Assembly: GCA_029719485.1 (NCBI GenBank)
Contig: CP120722.1
Coordinates: 3,782,001-3,846,000, forward strand
Length of the DNA stretch: 64,000 bases
Direction of reading: 5' to 3'
Source: Kiritimatiellota bacterium B12222
GTDB taxonomy: Bacteria; Verrucomicrobiota; Kiritimatiellia; SS1-B-03-39; UBA6053
Of the stretch, positions 24,951-33,459 are shown in pieces; the stretch's first letter is position 1; each line of letters opens with the position of its first letter. A program made the translations under genes and the position numbers. Below the pieces are notes generated by a model. That model was not told the origin of the DNA, searched no databases, and was given only the letters and a program-made list of their open reading frames with translations.

Positions 24951-25781
24951 TTAAGGTTGTGGAACGCCGTGCTGGAAGACCACTCGCTTCCCTAAAACCA
25001 AGCAATTGAATAAGTAACGCCCTACCTGATCGCGGGTCATGTAGGCATTACTGCCCGCAACTTCATTCAAATGAACGACCGTTTGTTCTTTGATATCAAA
25101 TACATGAAGTCTGATTCCTTTTTTCGTCCACAACAAGGAATCTTCGAGGTCCATATCTGAAGAAAGTTGAAGTAACTTCCCGCCTGTTTCCCAAAATACC
25201 CATAAATCATTTGAAACATCAGAAAGCGGTGAAAAATAGACCACTTGCTCCCCTTCAGGAAAATCCTGATTCCGTCCCTCAAAATGCGCTTGTAAATGCG
25301 TAGCAGATGCATCCCGTAAGGCCTGCAAAAATTCACCTTCAGGGTACTTAGCGTCAGCACGTGTCTCAAAAGCATGCGCTTCAAGGTCTTCGTAAGGAAT
25401 ATCCACAACGGCAAACCCTTCAGGATTTTCAGGAGGAACCCCACGAAGAATGTTGCTGACTTCAAAGGTTTTATTTTGAACCTTGATGTCTAATTCCGGA
25501 ATTTCATAATCGGCTTTGCGCATCGACACAGCAAGTTCCAGTTGCGGAAACCAGATCAGAATCATCCGTGAGTTATCCCCTTCATCCAATTCGGGGCTTA
25601 ATTCTTTCACCCAGAAACTTAGATCTTGTTGATCAAATACCCGCCCCACATCCTCTTCATCTAACACCCATCGATACAGATAGATCATGGTGTTCTTCAG
25701 TAGAGTTTCATCTACATCTTGAGGCAAGGGTGCTGCGTGAAGCGCGGAAAACATAAAAAGGGATAATAGAAAATATTTCAT
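24951..25781 (-). CDS. Exported protein of unknown function
   Basis: The 276-residue product has a short signal peptide (MKYFLLSLFMFSALHAAP). The mature part is acidic (many DE-rich patches, for example SPELDEGDNS and DMDLEDSL), mixed alpha/beta, with no catalytic motif I recognise. It ends one base after the convergent TonB-receptor stop, and 7 bases separate it from the next exported gene on the same strand. So it is second in a two-gene operon of exported proteins. Function unknown. Confidence 0.75.
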   Translation of the reverse strand: MKYFLLSLFMFSALHAAPLPQDVDETLLKNTMIYLYRWVLDEEDVGRVFDQQDLSFWVKELSPELDEGDNSRMILIWFPQLELAVSMRKADYEIPELDIKVQNKTFEVSNILRGVPPENPEGFAVVDIPYEDLEAHAFETRADAKYPEGEFLQALRDASATHLQAHFEGRNQDFPEGEQVVYFSPLSDVSNDLWVFWETGGKLLQLSSDMDLEDSLLWTKKGIRLHVFDIKEQTVVHLNEVAGSNAYMTRDQVGRYLFNCLVLGKRVVFQHGVPQP

Positions 25782-25788
25782 AAAAAAC

Positions 25789-26445
25789 TCAAGGTTTACG
25801 TAATAAAGTAAAAAAACGATTGCCCCCTAAAGAGCCATAATGTTGGTCAGGAATGCGCACAAAACGACCGCCGGGCGAATACACATCTTTGTCCGTCATC
25901 CACGAATAAGCACGACCGGTAACCTGCTGGCTTTTCACCAATGACAATCCCGCAAACCGATCAGCTTCTGTAATGCCCCCTTCATAATAAGCCGTCGCCA
26001 ACCCTTGGCCATAGGCCATCAATCGGGCAAACTTTCCAGGAGCGCCATCATTTGCAATATTCAACAAATAGTTGATTCGTTTTTCAACCCGTGGAACGGC
26101 AGTAAACTGACCGGAGGCATCTCGATAAAACCCATCACATTGCCCTTTTTCCCCACCCACGGTAATCACATCTATGATATCAGTCGTTCTCACTGCCGCA
26201 ATCTGGGACTGCGAATATCCTGGAGGAATATTATTGATGCGAGAATCTAACACATACAAAATTTGCAACATACAGGATTTCGTATCCGCCTCACTTACCC
26301 AGCCCGCTTCTCCAGGAAAGGGGGATTCATTCAACAGCAAACGTGCCAAATACCCCTCTTCTGTGGTCGCGGGTTTAAGTTTTACTTCTGCATGTGATAC
26401 AGAAGCCATGATCAAAATAAAATATGTAACGATAAACGCTCTCAT
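25789..26445 (-). CDS. Exported protein, possibly cell-wall-hydrolase-like
   Basis: The 218-residue product has a signal peptide (IVTYFILIMASVSHA) and a mature domain beginning LARLLLNESPFPGEAGW. A Glu soon after an LLxxE-type helix, followed by a helix with VLDSRI and NIPPGYS, faintly recalls SleB-type peptidoglycan hydrolases, where AE..N-E..A..VLNR is typical. The similarity is weak and should not be used as a function. Two Cys residues (about 58 and 102) could form a disulphide after export. It is the first gene of a two-gene operon, with the acidic exported protein downstream. Confidence 0.7.
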   Translation of the reverse strand: MRAFIVTYFILIMASVSHAEVKLKPATTEEGYLARLLLNESPFPGEAGWVSEADTKSCMLQILYVLDSRINNIPPGYSQSQIAAVRTTDIIDVITVGGEKGQCDGFYRDASGQFTAVPRVEKRINYLLNIANDGAPGKFARLMAYGQGLATAYYEGGITEADRFAGLSLVKSQQVTGRAYSWMTDKDVYSPGGRFVRIPDQHYGSLGGNRFFTLLRKP

Positions 26446-26463
26446 GCAGAACCCTCTAAAAAG

Positions 26464-27462
26464 TTAATACAGTATTCCCCATACCAACCACCCCGTATAG
26501 CCTACAAATGTAGAAAGCAAGAGCGCGGCTTCAAAGCGATTAATCCGCCCTTTCCCATTTCTCCCCCAGCCAATCAAAAATAATGAAACCGTCATTATCG
26601 CCATCAAAGGAAAATCTCGGGTAATGATTTCTTTGTCCAAGGTAAAGGGTTGAATGGTGCTGGCAATTCCAACCACGGCGAGCGTATTAAAAAGGTTCGA
26701 TCCCACCACATTTCCGATCGCCATATCATGTTCCCCTTTGCGCACAGCCGCAATGGTGGAGGCCAACTCCGGTAAGGAGGTCCCAATGGCCACCACCGTC
26801 AGTCCGATAATGAGTTCGCTTACACCTGCCAAGGTAGCCAAGTCCACCGCCCCCCACACTAAAATCCGAGAACTCACCACTAATAACACCAAACCCAAAA
26901 TCAAATCACGAACGGATTTACTCAGCGCAACCGGCGCGACGGTCGCTTCGTCCGTAACCGAATGGATTAATTCATCTTGCGGACCTTGAAAGGAAATCCA
27001 AACCGTCCATGCCATCGACGCCACAAACAGCACCAATAATAACACCCCATCCATGCGGGATAACACCCCATCCCGTAATACCAAAAACGTGATCAAGGTC
27101 AGTCCCGTCAGCAATGGTAACTCACGACGTAAGATATTGGAATGCACTTGAATCGGACAAATCAAAGCCGAGATCCCTAAAATCAGCCCAATATTGGCAA
27201 TATTAGACCCGAAGGCATTCCCTAATGCCAGCGCCGGTTTCCCTTCTAACGCAGAGAACGCAGAAACCACCATCTCGGGGGCCGAAGTGCCAAATCCGAT
27301 GATCACCATCCCAATCACGATGGGGGAGATTCCCAAATGACGCGCCACCCCGGCCGCACCATCTACAAAACGATCCGAACTTCGAATCAATACATACAAG
27401 CCCCCAAACAAAGCCAATAGGGGCATCAACCAATCAGGACCAGCATGTAGCCATTCAGTCAT
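26464..27462 (-). CDS. CaCA family Na+/Ca2+ antiporter
   Basis: The 332-residue inner-membrane protein has the two inverted alpha-repeats of the CaCA family. Repeat one is GFGTSAPEMVVS.. and GNAFGSNIANIG; repeat two is AIGTSLPELAST.. and GNVVGSNLFNTL. The Glu in each GTS-PE segment is the ion ligand. About ten membrane helices fit the length. It exchanges Na+ or H+ for Ca2+ across the inner membrane. Its start overlaps the methyltransferase's stop by 8 bases, so it is co-transcribed and translationally coupled with it. Confidence 0.92.
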   Translation of the reverse strand: MTEWLHAGPDWLMPLLALFGGLYVLIRSSDRFVDGAAGVARHLGISPIVIGMVIIGFGTSAPEMVVSAFSALEGKPALALGNAFGSNIANIGLILGISALICPIQVHSNILRRELPLLTGLTLITFLVLRDGVLSRMDGVLLLVLFVASMAWTVWISFQGPQDELIHSVTDEATVAPVALSKSVRDLILGLVLLVVSSRILVWGAVDLATLAGVSELIIGLTVVAIGTSLPELASTIAAVRKGEHDMAIGNVVGSNLFNTLAVVGIASTIQPFTLDKEIITRDFPLMAIMTVSLFLIGWGRNGKGRINRFEAALLLSTFVGYTGWLVWGILY

Positions 27463-28264
27463 CGAATCCTAAATCCTCCGCTCCCAAATCCTCAAAATCT
27501 GGATCTTCACGGTAGGGCGACAACGATTGACCCGGCTCAAATTCTTTTTGACGCCAGTATTCACCAAGCACAATCCCCGTGGCCGTGGCGACATTTAAAC
27601 TTTCCACATTCTCAGAACCGGGAATCCTCAAGATCACATCCGCATCTTCAATCAGAAAATCGCTCAAGCCACTCGATTCCGGCCCCATCATTAACAAAAT
27701 TTTATCGGGCAATTCCGTTTTGTAGAGGTTTTCACCTTGATGACTGCTTGTCGCCACCACCGTATACCCGGCCGCTTTAAAAATAGGCAAGGCTTCACTC
27801 AATCGCCCCCCATGAACAAACTGCACAAACTCAGCCCCGCCCTCTGCAGAGCGTTGCGAGGAGCCATTCTGAGCGACGACCGCATCGCTTACCAACAAGC
27901 CCTCTACGCCAAAATGGGCACAGGTTCGCAAAATAGATCCTACATTGTGAGGATTCCCTAAACGTTCCAAGGCCACCAAGCAATCTGTATCTAATTCAAT
28001 GGATGCATCCAAATATTCTTTGATGGTGAAGGGATCAATTTTCTTCACCAAAAAACAAATTCCCTGATGATTGCGGGTTTCCGCAATTTTATCCAACTCG
28101 TAGGTATCTACAATCCGGTACGCCTTACGCGCTTTCGCACAGGCCTTCATGATATACCCAAAACGATAAGCCACATCTTCGGCAAAATACGCACGCACAA
28201 TTTGGTCTTGGCGGTGCTCAAAAAAGGCTCGGCAGGCATTCACCCCGAAAATTTTCATTTCCAT
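27455..28264 (-). CDS. SpoU/TrmH family RNA 2'-O-methyltransferase
   Basis: The product, 269 residues from this start, transfers a methyl group from SAM to a ribose 2'-OH of rRNA or tRNA. A substrate-binding domain (GVNACRAFFEHR..) is followed by the knotted SPOUT domain. Motif 1 is ERLGNPHNVGSILRTC, motif 2 MGPESSGLSD and motif 3 IPGSENVESLNVATATGI. The C-terminal tail is acidic (DPDFEDLGAEDLGFDD). I chose the ATG with AGGA 7 bases upstream; a further start at 28348 adds 28 charged residues but has no SD. The CaCA gene overlaps the 3' end. Target site cannot be named. Confidence 0.88.
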   Translation of the reverse strand: MEMKIFGVNACRAFFEHRQDQIVRAYFAEDVAYRFGYIMKACAKARKAYRIVDTYELDKIAETRNHQGICFLVKKIDPFTIKEYLDASIELDTDCLVALERLGNPHNVGSILRTCAHFGVEGLLVSDAVVAQNGSSQRSAEGGAEFVQFVHGGRLSEALPIFKAAGYTVVATSSHQGENLYKTELPDKILLMMGPESSGLSDFLIEDADVILRIPGSENVESLNVATATGIVLGEYWRQKEFEPGQSLSPYREDPDFEDLGAEDLGFDD

Positions 28265-28399
28265 GGGGTCTTCCTGATTGACCCGGGGACTGTGCCCCCG
28301 GTCATCATCTTCAGGTCCGTCACTATACGTTCTTGATACTCTATCCATTATCTGTCTCTATTTATTTAAAGGCTACTTATATCTACTTCACTACTACAT

Positions 28400-28413
28400 A
28401 CGTTCAAGAACGT
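28400..28413. repeat. Short inverted repeat in the serA-SpoU gap
   Basis: ACGTTC AA GAACGT, between the serA stop (28436) and the methyltransferase. It could be a small operator or weak stem; no T-run follows. Confidence 0.4.
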
Positions 28414-28435
28414 TACGTTGACAAAATGCGCGGTC

Positions 28436-30016
28436 TTAATTTACCTGAACACAGGCTGCGACATGCGCATCTACTTTTTCAGCCAGTTGCTGCACCAATT
28501 CAGGCGAAGCAGCTTTGTTCAATTTCAGTACCGCAATGGAGCAATCGCCTTTTTCATTATGAGGGTTACGCACATCATCAATATTGATGCCCGCTTCCGC
28601 AACCGCAGCCGCAATGATACCCAAAACGCCAGGGCGGTCGGCAAAACTCAAAACCAAGGTATGACCTTTAGGATCAAAGTATAATTTTTCAAAATCATTG
28701 ATACGTGCGATCATGACTTGGTTTTCAGCGACCGTACCCCGAATAGAAATGGACTTCAGTTCACCCGCACCATTTTCAACGGTAAGATCAACCGTGATCG
28801 AATTTCCATATCCTTTCTGTTTGTCCACATTCCGGTTGCAATATTCGATGCCATTTTCTTCAAGTACACTCAAGGCCGCCCGATGATCCAATGAACGGTC
28901 GAAATCAGGATTAATCGCGGTAACCATCGGGACAACCAACCACTCAGCAAATGCCGAAAGATCACCATACACACTGGTTTCCAATAATTTTACCCGTTTA
29001 CCTTTACCCAACAATCCGCGGGCCATGGAAGTAAGGGTATAAGCCAAATCGCCATAGGTTTCGTCCAACCCTTCAGGAATGTCACGATTCACAATAAAGG
29101 AGGTGATGCCTTTTTCGTCAAAATCAATAATGATGCGTGCGGCCATTTTTGCAGCATTGGCATTGGCTTCAGCAGAGCTCGCACCCAAATGCGGCAACAT
29201 GATGTCGGCAATATCGGCTTCAGGTTTATCGCCGGCCTCATCTTTAGGATAAACATCATTTAAGAAACGAATGTTTTTCTCAGCTTTAATTGCCCGCAAA
29301 TCGTCATGATTCACCACGCCATAACGTGCGCAATTGATCAAGGTGGCCCCTTCTTTCATTTTGCTGAAGAGGTCTTTATTCACAATACCTTTGGTCGCGG
29401 CATTTTCAGGAATATGCAAGGTGATGTAATCCGAAACAGAAAACAACTCTTCCAAACTCATCAACTCTACACCCAACTCTTCCGCACGATCCGTGCTGAT
29501 CATCGGGTCAAAGCCTACGACCCGCATATCAAAACCGGAGAGACGTTTAATGGTCAAACGGCCAATGTGTCCCAACCCAACGACTCCCACAGTTTTCCCT
29601 GTGATTTCACGGCCCATAAATTTGGCTTTTTCCCATAGTCCCTGACGGCACGACGCGTCTGCAGGAATCAAGTGACGGGCATCTGCGAGCATCAAGGCCA
29701 CCACTTCTTCAGCTACGGCGTTTGAATTGGCACCTGGCGTATTCATGACGTCGATTCCACGCTTGCGCGCAGCTTGAATATCAATCGTATTGTACCCCGC
29801 GCCGGCCCGAATAATTAATTTCAGCTTTGGAAATGCCTCAATCACTTCTTCGCTTACTTTTTCACTACGCACAATCATCGCATAGGTGTCAGGATGAGAA
29901 GCCGCCAATTCCAACAGATCCACTCCGGGACACTGTTCAACGGAATATCCTCCGTGAGCATTCAAAAAATCTTTGGCAACGGCATCCAATTTTGTGGGAA
30001 TAAGTACTTTTTTCAT
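28436..30016 (-). CDS. serA: D-3-phosphoglycerate dehydrogenase (long form)
   Basis: The 526-residue enzyme catalyses the first step of serine synthesis. The start used gives MKKVLIPTKLDAVAKDFL; an upstream start adds 25 residues unlike the family. Nucleotide-binding VGVVGLGHIGR lies at about 140-150, the catalytic Arg region NCARYGVVNHD at about 232-242, and MLPHLGASSAEA with the catalytic His at about 282-292. After an intervening domain (about 320-450), a C-terminal ACT domain (LVLSFADRPGVLGIIAAAVA) gives serine feedback. Length fits the ASB-ACT type (about 525). No clear SD is seen. Confidence 0.95.
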   Translation of the reverse strand: MKKVLIPTKLDAVAKDFLNAHGGYSVEQCPGVDLLELAASHPDTYAMIVRSEKVSEEVIEAFPKLKLIIRAGAGYNTIDIQAARKRGIDVMNTPGANSNAVAEEVVALMLADARHLIPADASCRQGLWEKAKFMGREITGKTVGVVGLGHIGRLTIKRLSGFDMRVVGFDPMISTDRAEELGVELMSLEELFSVSDYITLHIPENAATKGIVNKDLFSKMKEGATLINCARYGVVNHDDLRAIKAEKNIRFLNDVYPKDEAGDKPEADIADIMLPHLGASSAEANANAAKMAARIIIDFDEKGITSFIVNRDIPEGLDETYGDLAYTLTSMARGLLGKGKRVKLLETSVYGDLSAFAEWLVVPMVTAINPDFDRSLDHRAALSVLEENGIEYCNRNVDKQKGYGNSITVDLTVENGAGELKSISIRGTVAENQVMIARINDFEKLYFDPKGHTLVLSFADRPGVLGIIAAAVAEAGINIDDVRNPHNEKGDCSIAVLKLNKAASPELVQQLAEKVDAHVAACVQVN

Positions 30017-30305
30017 GGGTATTGGTTTTTTAGAGAATGAAAAGATCAGAGATGTGCCTCTTAACGTCGAATCAGGCGGAATCAACTTCACAAACCAACT
30101 AATTCCTGCACAACAACTCCTTAGACCATAGGAACCAGGTCCATTTCTCTAGAAGATATGCACAACGCCGCCCCCTCTTGCCCACTCTCAACGGCCTAAA
30201 TTTCTACCCGCAGCAACTGCCCTTTTCCCTATAAATAGAGACTTTATTTCATAAAAATAGTCATAGACAACGCCTAAAAGACGTTGTAGGTTACAATTAG
30301 TAGTA
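30017..30305. other. Divergent intergenic region before the Tad locus
   Basis: It lies between serA (minus) and the first small pilin (plus). It holds an inverted repeat ACAACG (30267-30272) / CGTTGT (30282-30287) and a possible plus promoter TAGACA (30264-30269), 17-base spacer, TAGGTT (30287-30292). The leader to the pilin ATG would be very short and lacks an SD. Confidence 0.4.
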
Positions 30306-30467
30306 ATGAAGAAACTTCAGAATAGAAAAACCGGGCAAGCAATGCTCGAATATGTGATGGTACTGGCAATGACACTGGGTGTGATTGTGATGCTTGGCTT
30401 TTTTATCTATGTCTTCAAGGAATACGGCGGTCGTATACTTGAATTGGTTTCTTCAGAGTACCCCTGA
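30306..30467 (+). CDS. flp: Very small Flp-like pilin
   Basis: This 53-residue gene shows a class III prepilin plan: short basic leader MKKLQNRKTG, then QAMLEYVMVLAMTLGVIVMLG with the GQAMLEY motif in which peptidase cleavage after Gly leaves Gln/Ala first and Glu at about +5. A helix runs to about residue 36 and a short C-terminal segment follows (KEYGGRILELVSSEYP). The same GQA-x-x-E entry starts four further genes downstream. No SD is visible. It is shorter than usual Flp (60-80) and may be a minor pilin or a pilus-length variant. It is missed when only ORFs over 60 residues are considered. Confidence 0.75.
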   Translation: MKKLQNRKTGQAMLEYVMVLAMTLGVIVMLGFFIYVFKEYGGRILELVSSEYP

Positions 30468-30495
30468 TTTACTTTCGAAACTCAAAATTAAAACC

Positions 30496-30525
30496 TTGCC
30501 AAATAAACCTTCAAACTTTTAGAAT
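30496..30525 (+). promoter_or_regulatory. Promoter of the second Flp pilin
   Basis: TTGCCA (30496-30501), 18-base spacer, TAGAAT (30520-30525), inside the 110-base gap before the pilin ATG at 30578. A strong SD AGAAGAGGAAC precedes that ATG. Confidence 0.5.
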
Positions 30526-30577
30526 GGACAAGAACCCATTAGAAATTCTTTCCTAACAAGAAAGAAGAGGAACATAT

Positions 30578-30805
30578 ATGAAACATCAGAATAAAAAGAA
30601 CAAAGCCGGCCAAGCCATGGTCGAATATATCATTATCGTTGTCATTGTTGCCATCGCCGCCATTGCGGTATTTGGTGTATTTGGTGACCGACTCCGTGCC
30701 ATGGTAGGCGGGGCCTCCGTTGAATTAGGTGCTGATCAAGGAGATGTGGATTCCGCGACCTCCACTGAATCAGCCCAAATGATGAAAGACCTCGACAACA
30801 ACTAA
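30578..30805 (+). CDS. flp: Flp/Fap-type major pilin
   Basis: The 75-residue prepilin begins MKHQNKKNKAG, then QAMVEYIIIVVIVAIAAIAVFG, an almost textbook Flp signature with Glu at +4/5 of the mature protein. The mature C-terminal tail is acidic and polar (ELGADQGDVDSATSTESAQ). In the Tad pathway CpaB, CpaF, TadB and TadC assemble such subunits into long thin adhesive fibres. Its own promoter and SD, and the hairpin just after the stop, suggest that it is expressed much more than the downstream genes, as expected for a major structural subunit. Confidence 0.92.
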   Translation: MKHQNKKNKAGQAMVEYIIIVVIVAIAAIAVFGVFGDRLRAMVGGASVELGADQGDVDSATSTESAQMMKDLDNN

Positions 30806-30812
30806 GTTGCCC

Positions 30813-30847
30813 CCTGCGTTGCGTCCCTCTTCCATTTGGGGCGCAGG
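30813..30847 (+). other. Hairpin after the major pilin gene
   Basis: CCTGCG..CGCAGG with an inner GCGtCCC/GGGgCGC stem, without a T-run. Likely a 3' stabiliser or partial attenuator that lowers expression of the genes downstream relative to the pilin. Confidence 0.5.
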
Positions 30848-30858
30848 CAGAATTTACC

Positions 30859-31497
30859 ATGCAAAGGCCTTCATTCCATAGGCCGGAAGCCCTCAAGCCT
30901 CACCGGAGCAAATCCGGACAAGCCTTGCTGGAAACTTTTGGCATTATGATGCTACTGTGTATGATCCTGTTTGGGATGATACAATATGTGCTCATGTTGA
31001 CCGCTACGGAGGTCATCCAATACAGTGCCGATGCCTCCGTGCGGGCCAGAGCCGTAGGATTTAACGACTTCATGGTCTATAAAGTAAATCGCGTCGCCAG
31101 CATCCCCAATGCCGGTTTGATGACGAGCCCTTCCTCGGCGGGCATCAGCAATGCCCAAACCCAAAACTGGGATACCTTATCCGCCGGAGAAGCTTTTCGC
31201 AGGTCCATTGCTCAAAATCCAAGTTCCTCCCAATACCAAAATATTGAATACAATAACATTCCATTATATATGGATGCTGAGCATTGGGGCCAATTGGGAG
31301 GCATTTTAGATTACGAAGACTGGGACAGCATTAGCCGCCCCATCTATACCACCACGTCGGGCGATACCGTCGGGGTCACCGTTACCCAAGACTACCCCTT
31401 ACGCATGCCTTTTCTCCGCGCCTTCACCGACGGCAATGAAATCCATATCCGCCAAGAGGCCCGTTTAGCCGATCATTCGGAACTTTACTTACAATGA
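30859..31497 (+). CDS. TadE-like pseudopilin, first copy
   Basis: The 212-residue product has a 18-residue leader ending KSG, then QALLETFGIMMLLCMILFG, the TadE/prepilin entry motif, and a single membrane helix with a largely soluble C-terminal domain of about 160 residues. TadE-type pseudopilins are processed by the prepilin peptidase and help start or anchor the Tad fibre. Its stop overlaps the next start by 4 bases (ATGA). It stands between the pilin and the TadG-like gene. Confidence 0.85.
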   Translation: MQRPSFHRPEALKPHRSKSGQALLETFGIMMLLCMILFGMIQYVLMLTATEVIQYSADASVRARAVGFNDFMVYKVNRVASIPNAGLMTSPSSAGISNAQTQNWDTLSAGEAFRRSIAQNPSSSQYQNIEYNNIPLYMDAEHWGQLGGILDYEDWDSISRPIYTTTSGDTVGVTVTQDYPLRMPFLRAFTDGNEIHIRQEARLADHSELYLQ

Positions 31498-32942
31498 ACC
31501 CGTCTTTATCCAGCATCAACGCACGGCGCTTCCGCACCCAAAAATCAGGTCAAACCCTCATTTTCATGACCTTAGTGATTGTGATGCTGGCCTTTGCCGC
31601 ACTGTTCTATTTTGACGTTCATAAAATTTTACACGTAAAGGCGATCAGTCGAAATGGCGGAGATGCCGCTGCCCTCGCCGGTGCCCGCTGGCAAGCCATT
31701 AGTTTAAACCTGATTGGCTCACTGAATATCGCAGAAGCTGTCGCCATCACCAACGATTTGAGCGCCGGTCAAACCACCAGTCCTGAAGCAGATCTGATTG
31801 CAGAACTGCAACGCCGTATCGCTTTTAGTGGCCCCATCCTCGGATATGTCTCCGCCCAACAGGCCGCCAAACAAAATGGTATCTTTAACCAAAGCCAATT
31901 TGCCAGTGAGATCAACACCCACGTCAATCTCTTGCGTACTGAATACGGCCTGCTACATCCAGAACCCTTCCAACCTTCCGGCTCCTACGCCTCCGCCTGG
32001 GAAGAAGTGGCCGACATGATGGAACTGGCTTCTGATCATGGCGTCGCCGTGCAAGCTGCTTGGCAATATTACGCAACCTATTCGAATTATGACCATTTGC
32101 TGCTCAACCCCGGCTTTTACGATGCCATCGCCGGCCGTAGCTGGTGCTGGATGTATTATAACGCCTTCGACGAACTGCAAAACTATCAAAATTGGACCTA
32201 CTGGGACGATCTGCCGTCCATCCAAGTCAATCCTCCTGTAAATGCCGAAATCCTCAGTCTGTGGTTACAACGCGTGGCGGTTCGGGATTCAATTCCCCTC
32301 CTTCCCACGGGCGACACCTGGGAAAGTACCCTGCTCAACCTGCAAGCCGCATTGGATGATTTAAACCTCAATGACCCTGTGGCATGGGGCGATTTTGATG
32401 CCAGTTGGGCCTTTTACAACCCCAATCGTTGGGATGGATGGAGTGATCGCATTCCTGATGATTTCCCTTGGGACGGAGAGATTCGTGACGAATATGACTA
32501 TGGCGGCGCCGACGCGGCCATGGCTGTAAGGGCTGAAACCGAACGCCACACCGAATTTAGAGGCGCCGACACCATCAACTGGACGGCAGGTGCCAAACCC
32601 TTCGGTTCGCTCGAAGGCAACGTTCCCCCCAACACATACGGATTGATCCTCCCCGCTTACACCGACATTCGCCTGATCCCCGTGGATGCCAGTATAAGTG
32701 GAGGCAACGGCGCTTTACGTCCCGGTTGGTTGGATTTCATTATAAATATCCTTCCCGCATATATGAACAACGGCCCATCAGCTCTTCCTCAAGGAAATTG
32801 GTACGCCGATCAACTGCGTACCTGGGAAGACCAAGACTACCGGCAAGATGGACTCGAATGGCTCTTAGACAATAATTATGACTGTTACCGCCCCACAGGT
32901 GGCGGACCCGGCAGCAGCGGAGGCACCTTCCATGGACACTAA
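31494..32942 (+). CDS. TadG-like large pilus-associated protein
   Basis: The 482-residue product begins with a basic leader and KSGQTLIFMTLVIVMLAFAALF, the same GQ entry as the neighbouring pilins but with IFM in place of the Glu, then a helix that fits TadE/TadG-type Flp assembly proteins. A 430-residue soluble domain follows, rich in W, Y, N and D (for example SWAFYNPNRWDGWSDRIP). Its C-terminus is Gly/Ser-rich (GGGPGSSGG). No von Willebrand MIDAS is evident to me. Overlaps on both sides (4 and 11 bases) place it inside the operon. The function of the large domain (adhesion or anchoring) is inferred from position. Confidence 0.75.
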   Translation: MNPSLSSINARRFRTQKSGQTLIFMTLVIVMLAFAALFYFDVHKILHVKAISRNGGDAAALAGARWQAISLNLIGSLNIAEAVAITNDLSAGQTTSPEADLIAELQRRIAFSGPILGYVSAQQAAKQNGIFNQSQFASEINTHVNLLRTEYGLLHPEPFQPSGSYASAWEEVADMMELASDHGVAVQAAWQYYATYSNYDHLLLNPGFYDAIAGRSWCWMYYNAFDELQNYQNWTYWDDLPSIQVNPPVNAEILSLWLQRVAVRDSIPLLPTGDTWESTLLNLQAALDDLNLNDPVAWGDFDASWAFYNPNRWDGWSDRIPDDFPWDGEIRDEYDYGGADAAMAVRAETERHTEFRGADTINWTAGAKPFGSLEGNVPPNTYGLILPAYTDIRLIPVDASISGGNGALRPGWLDFIINILPAYMNNGPSALPQGNWYADQLRTWEDQDYRQDGLEWLLDNNYDCYRPTGGGPGSSGGTFHGH

Positions 32943-33459
32943 AACCCTCCACTCTAAATCGGGTCAAGCCATGGTCGAATTTTGCATCGGCCTTATCGCC
33001 ATACTCACCGTCGTCGCCGGAACCATTCAATTAGGCAGAATGGGCTTGGCCCGGATGGAAGCCCGCGTAGACGCCACCGGTACCGTCAGCGCCCTCAGTA
33101 TGAATTCAGGCTCCACCTCCATTCGATTGGTCAGGAATTACATTCAGGAAAACACCGAAGGACTGGATGGCCGGACCTACTCAATGGATGATACCAGCAC
33201 CATAGGCAATGCCGCTGAAGTCTATGATCAACTGCTTCGCAACAACCACCCCCAACTTTTACACCGATACGCCCCCAACAATACCTTGGCCTCTATTCAA
33301 AATTCGATCGACCTCATGGGCGAAACCGCTTTGGTCAGCAGTACCTCCTACGAATACGACATCCCCGTCATGCCCATCATTCGTAAACTTATTTTTAATC
33401 AGGAAACTGTCGATCTGGAAGTCAGCTCTTGGACCATTCGTACCGGAGACTTATACTGA
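32932..33459 (+). CDS. TadE-like pseudopilin, second copy
   Basis: The 175-residue product starts at the ATG whose protein is MDTKTLHSKSG, then QAMVEFCIGLIAILTVVAG, the same KSGQAxVE entry as TadE. A longer open start at 32878 adds 18 residues inside the previous gene and lacks the leader, so the later ATG is preferred. It overlaps the TadG-like stop by 11 bases and its own TGA overlaps the next ATG (TGATG). The soluble C-terminal domain has no clear motif. It differs from the other TadE copy, so the pair could be separate minor pilins. Confidence 0.82.
   Translation: MDTKTLHSKSGQAMVEFCIGLIAILTVVAGTIQLGRMGLARMEARVDATGTVSALSMNSGSTSIRLVRNYIQENTEGLDGRTYSMDDTSTIGNAAEVYDQLLRNNHPQLLHRYAPNNTLASIQNSIDLMGETALVSSTSYEYDIPVMPIIRKLIFNQETVDLEVSSWTIRTGDLY

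Noticed and set aside
28400..28413. LexA-type operator in the serA-SpoU gap
   Set aside because: GTTC-N2-GAAC has the half-sites in the wrong order and spacing for the known LexA boxes.
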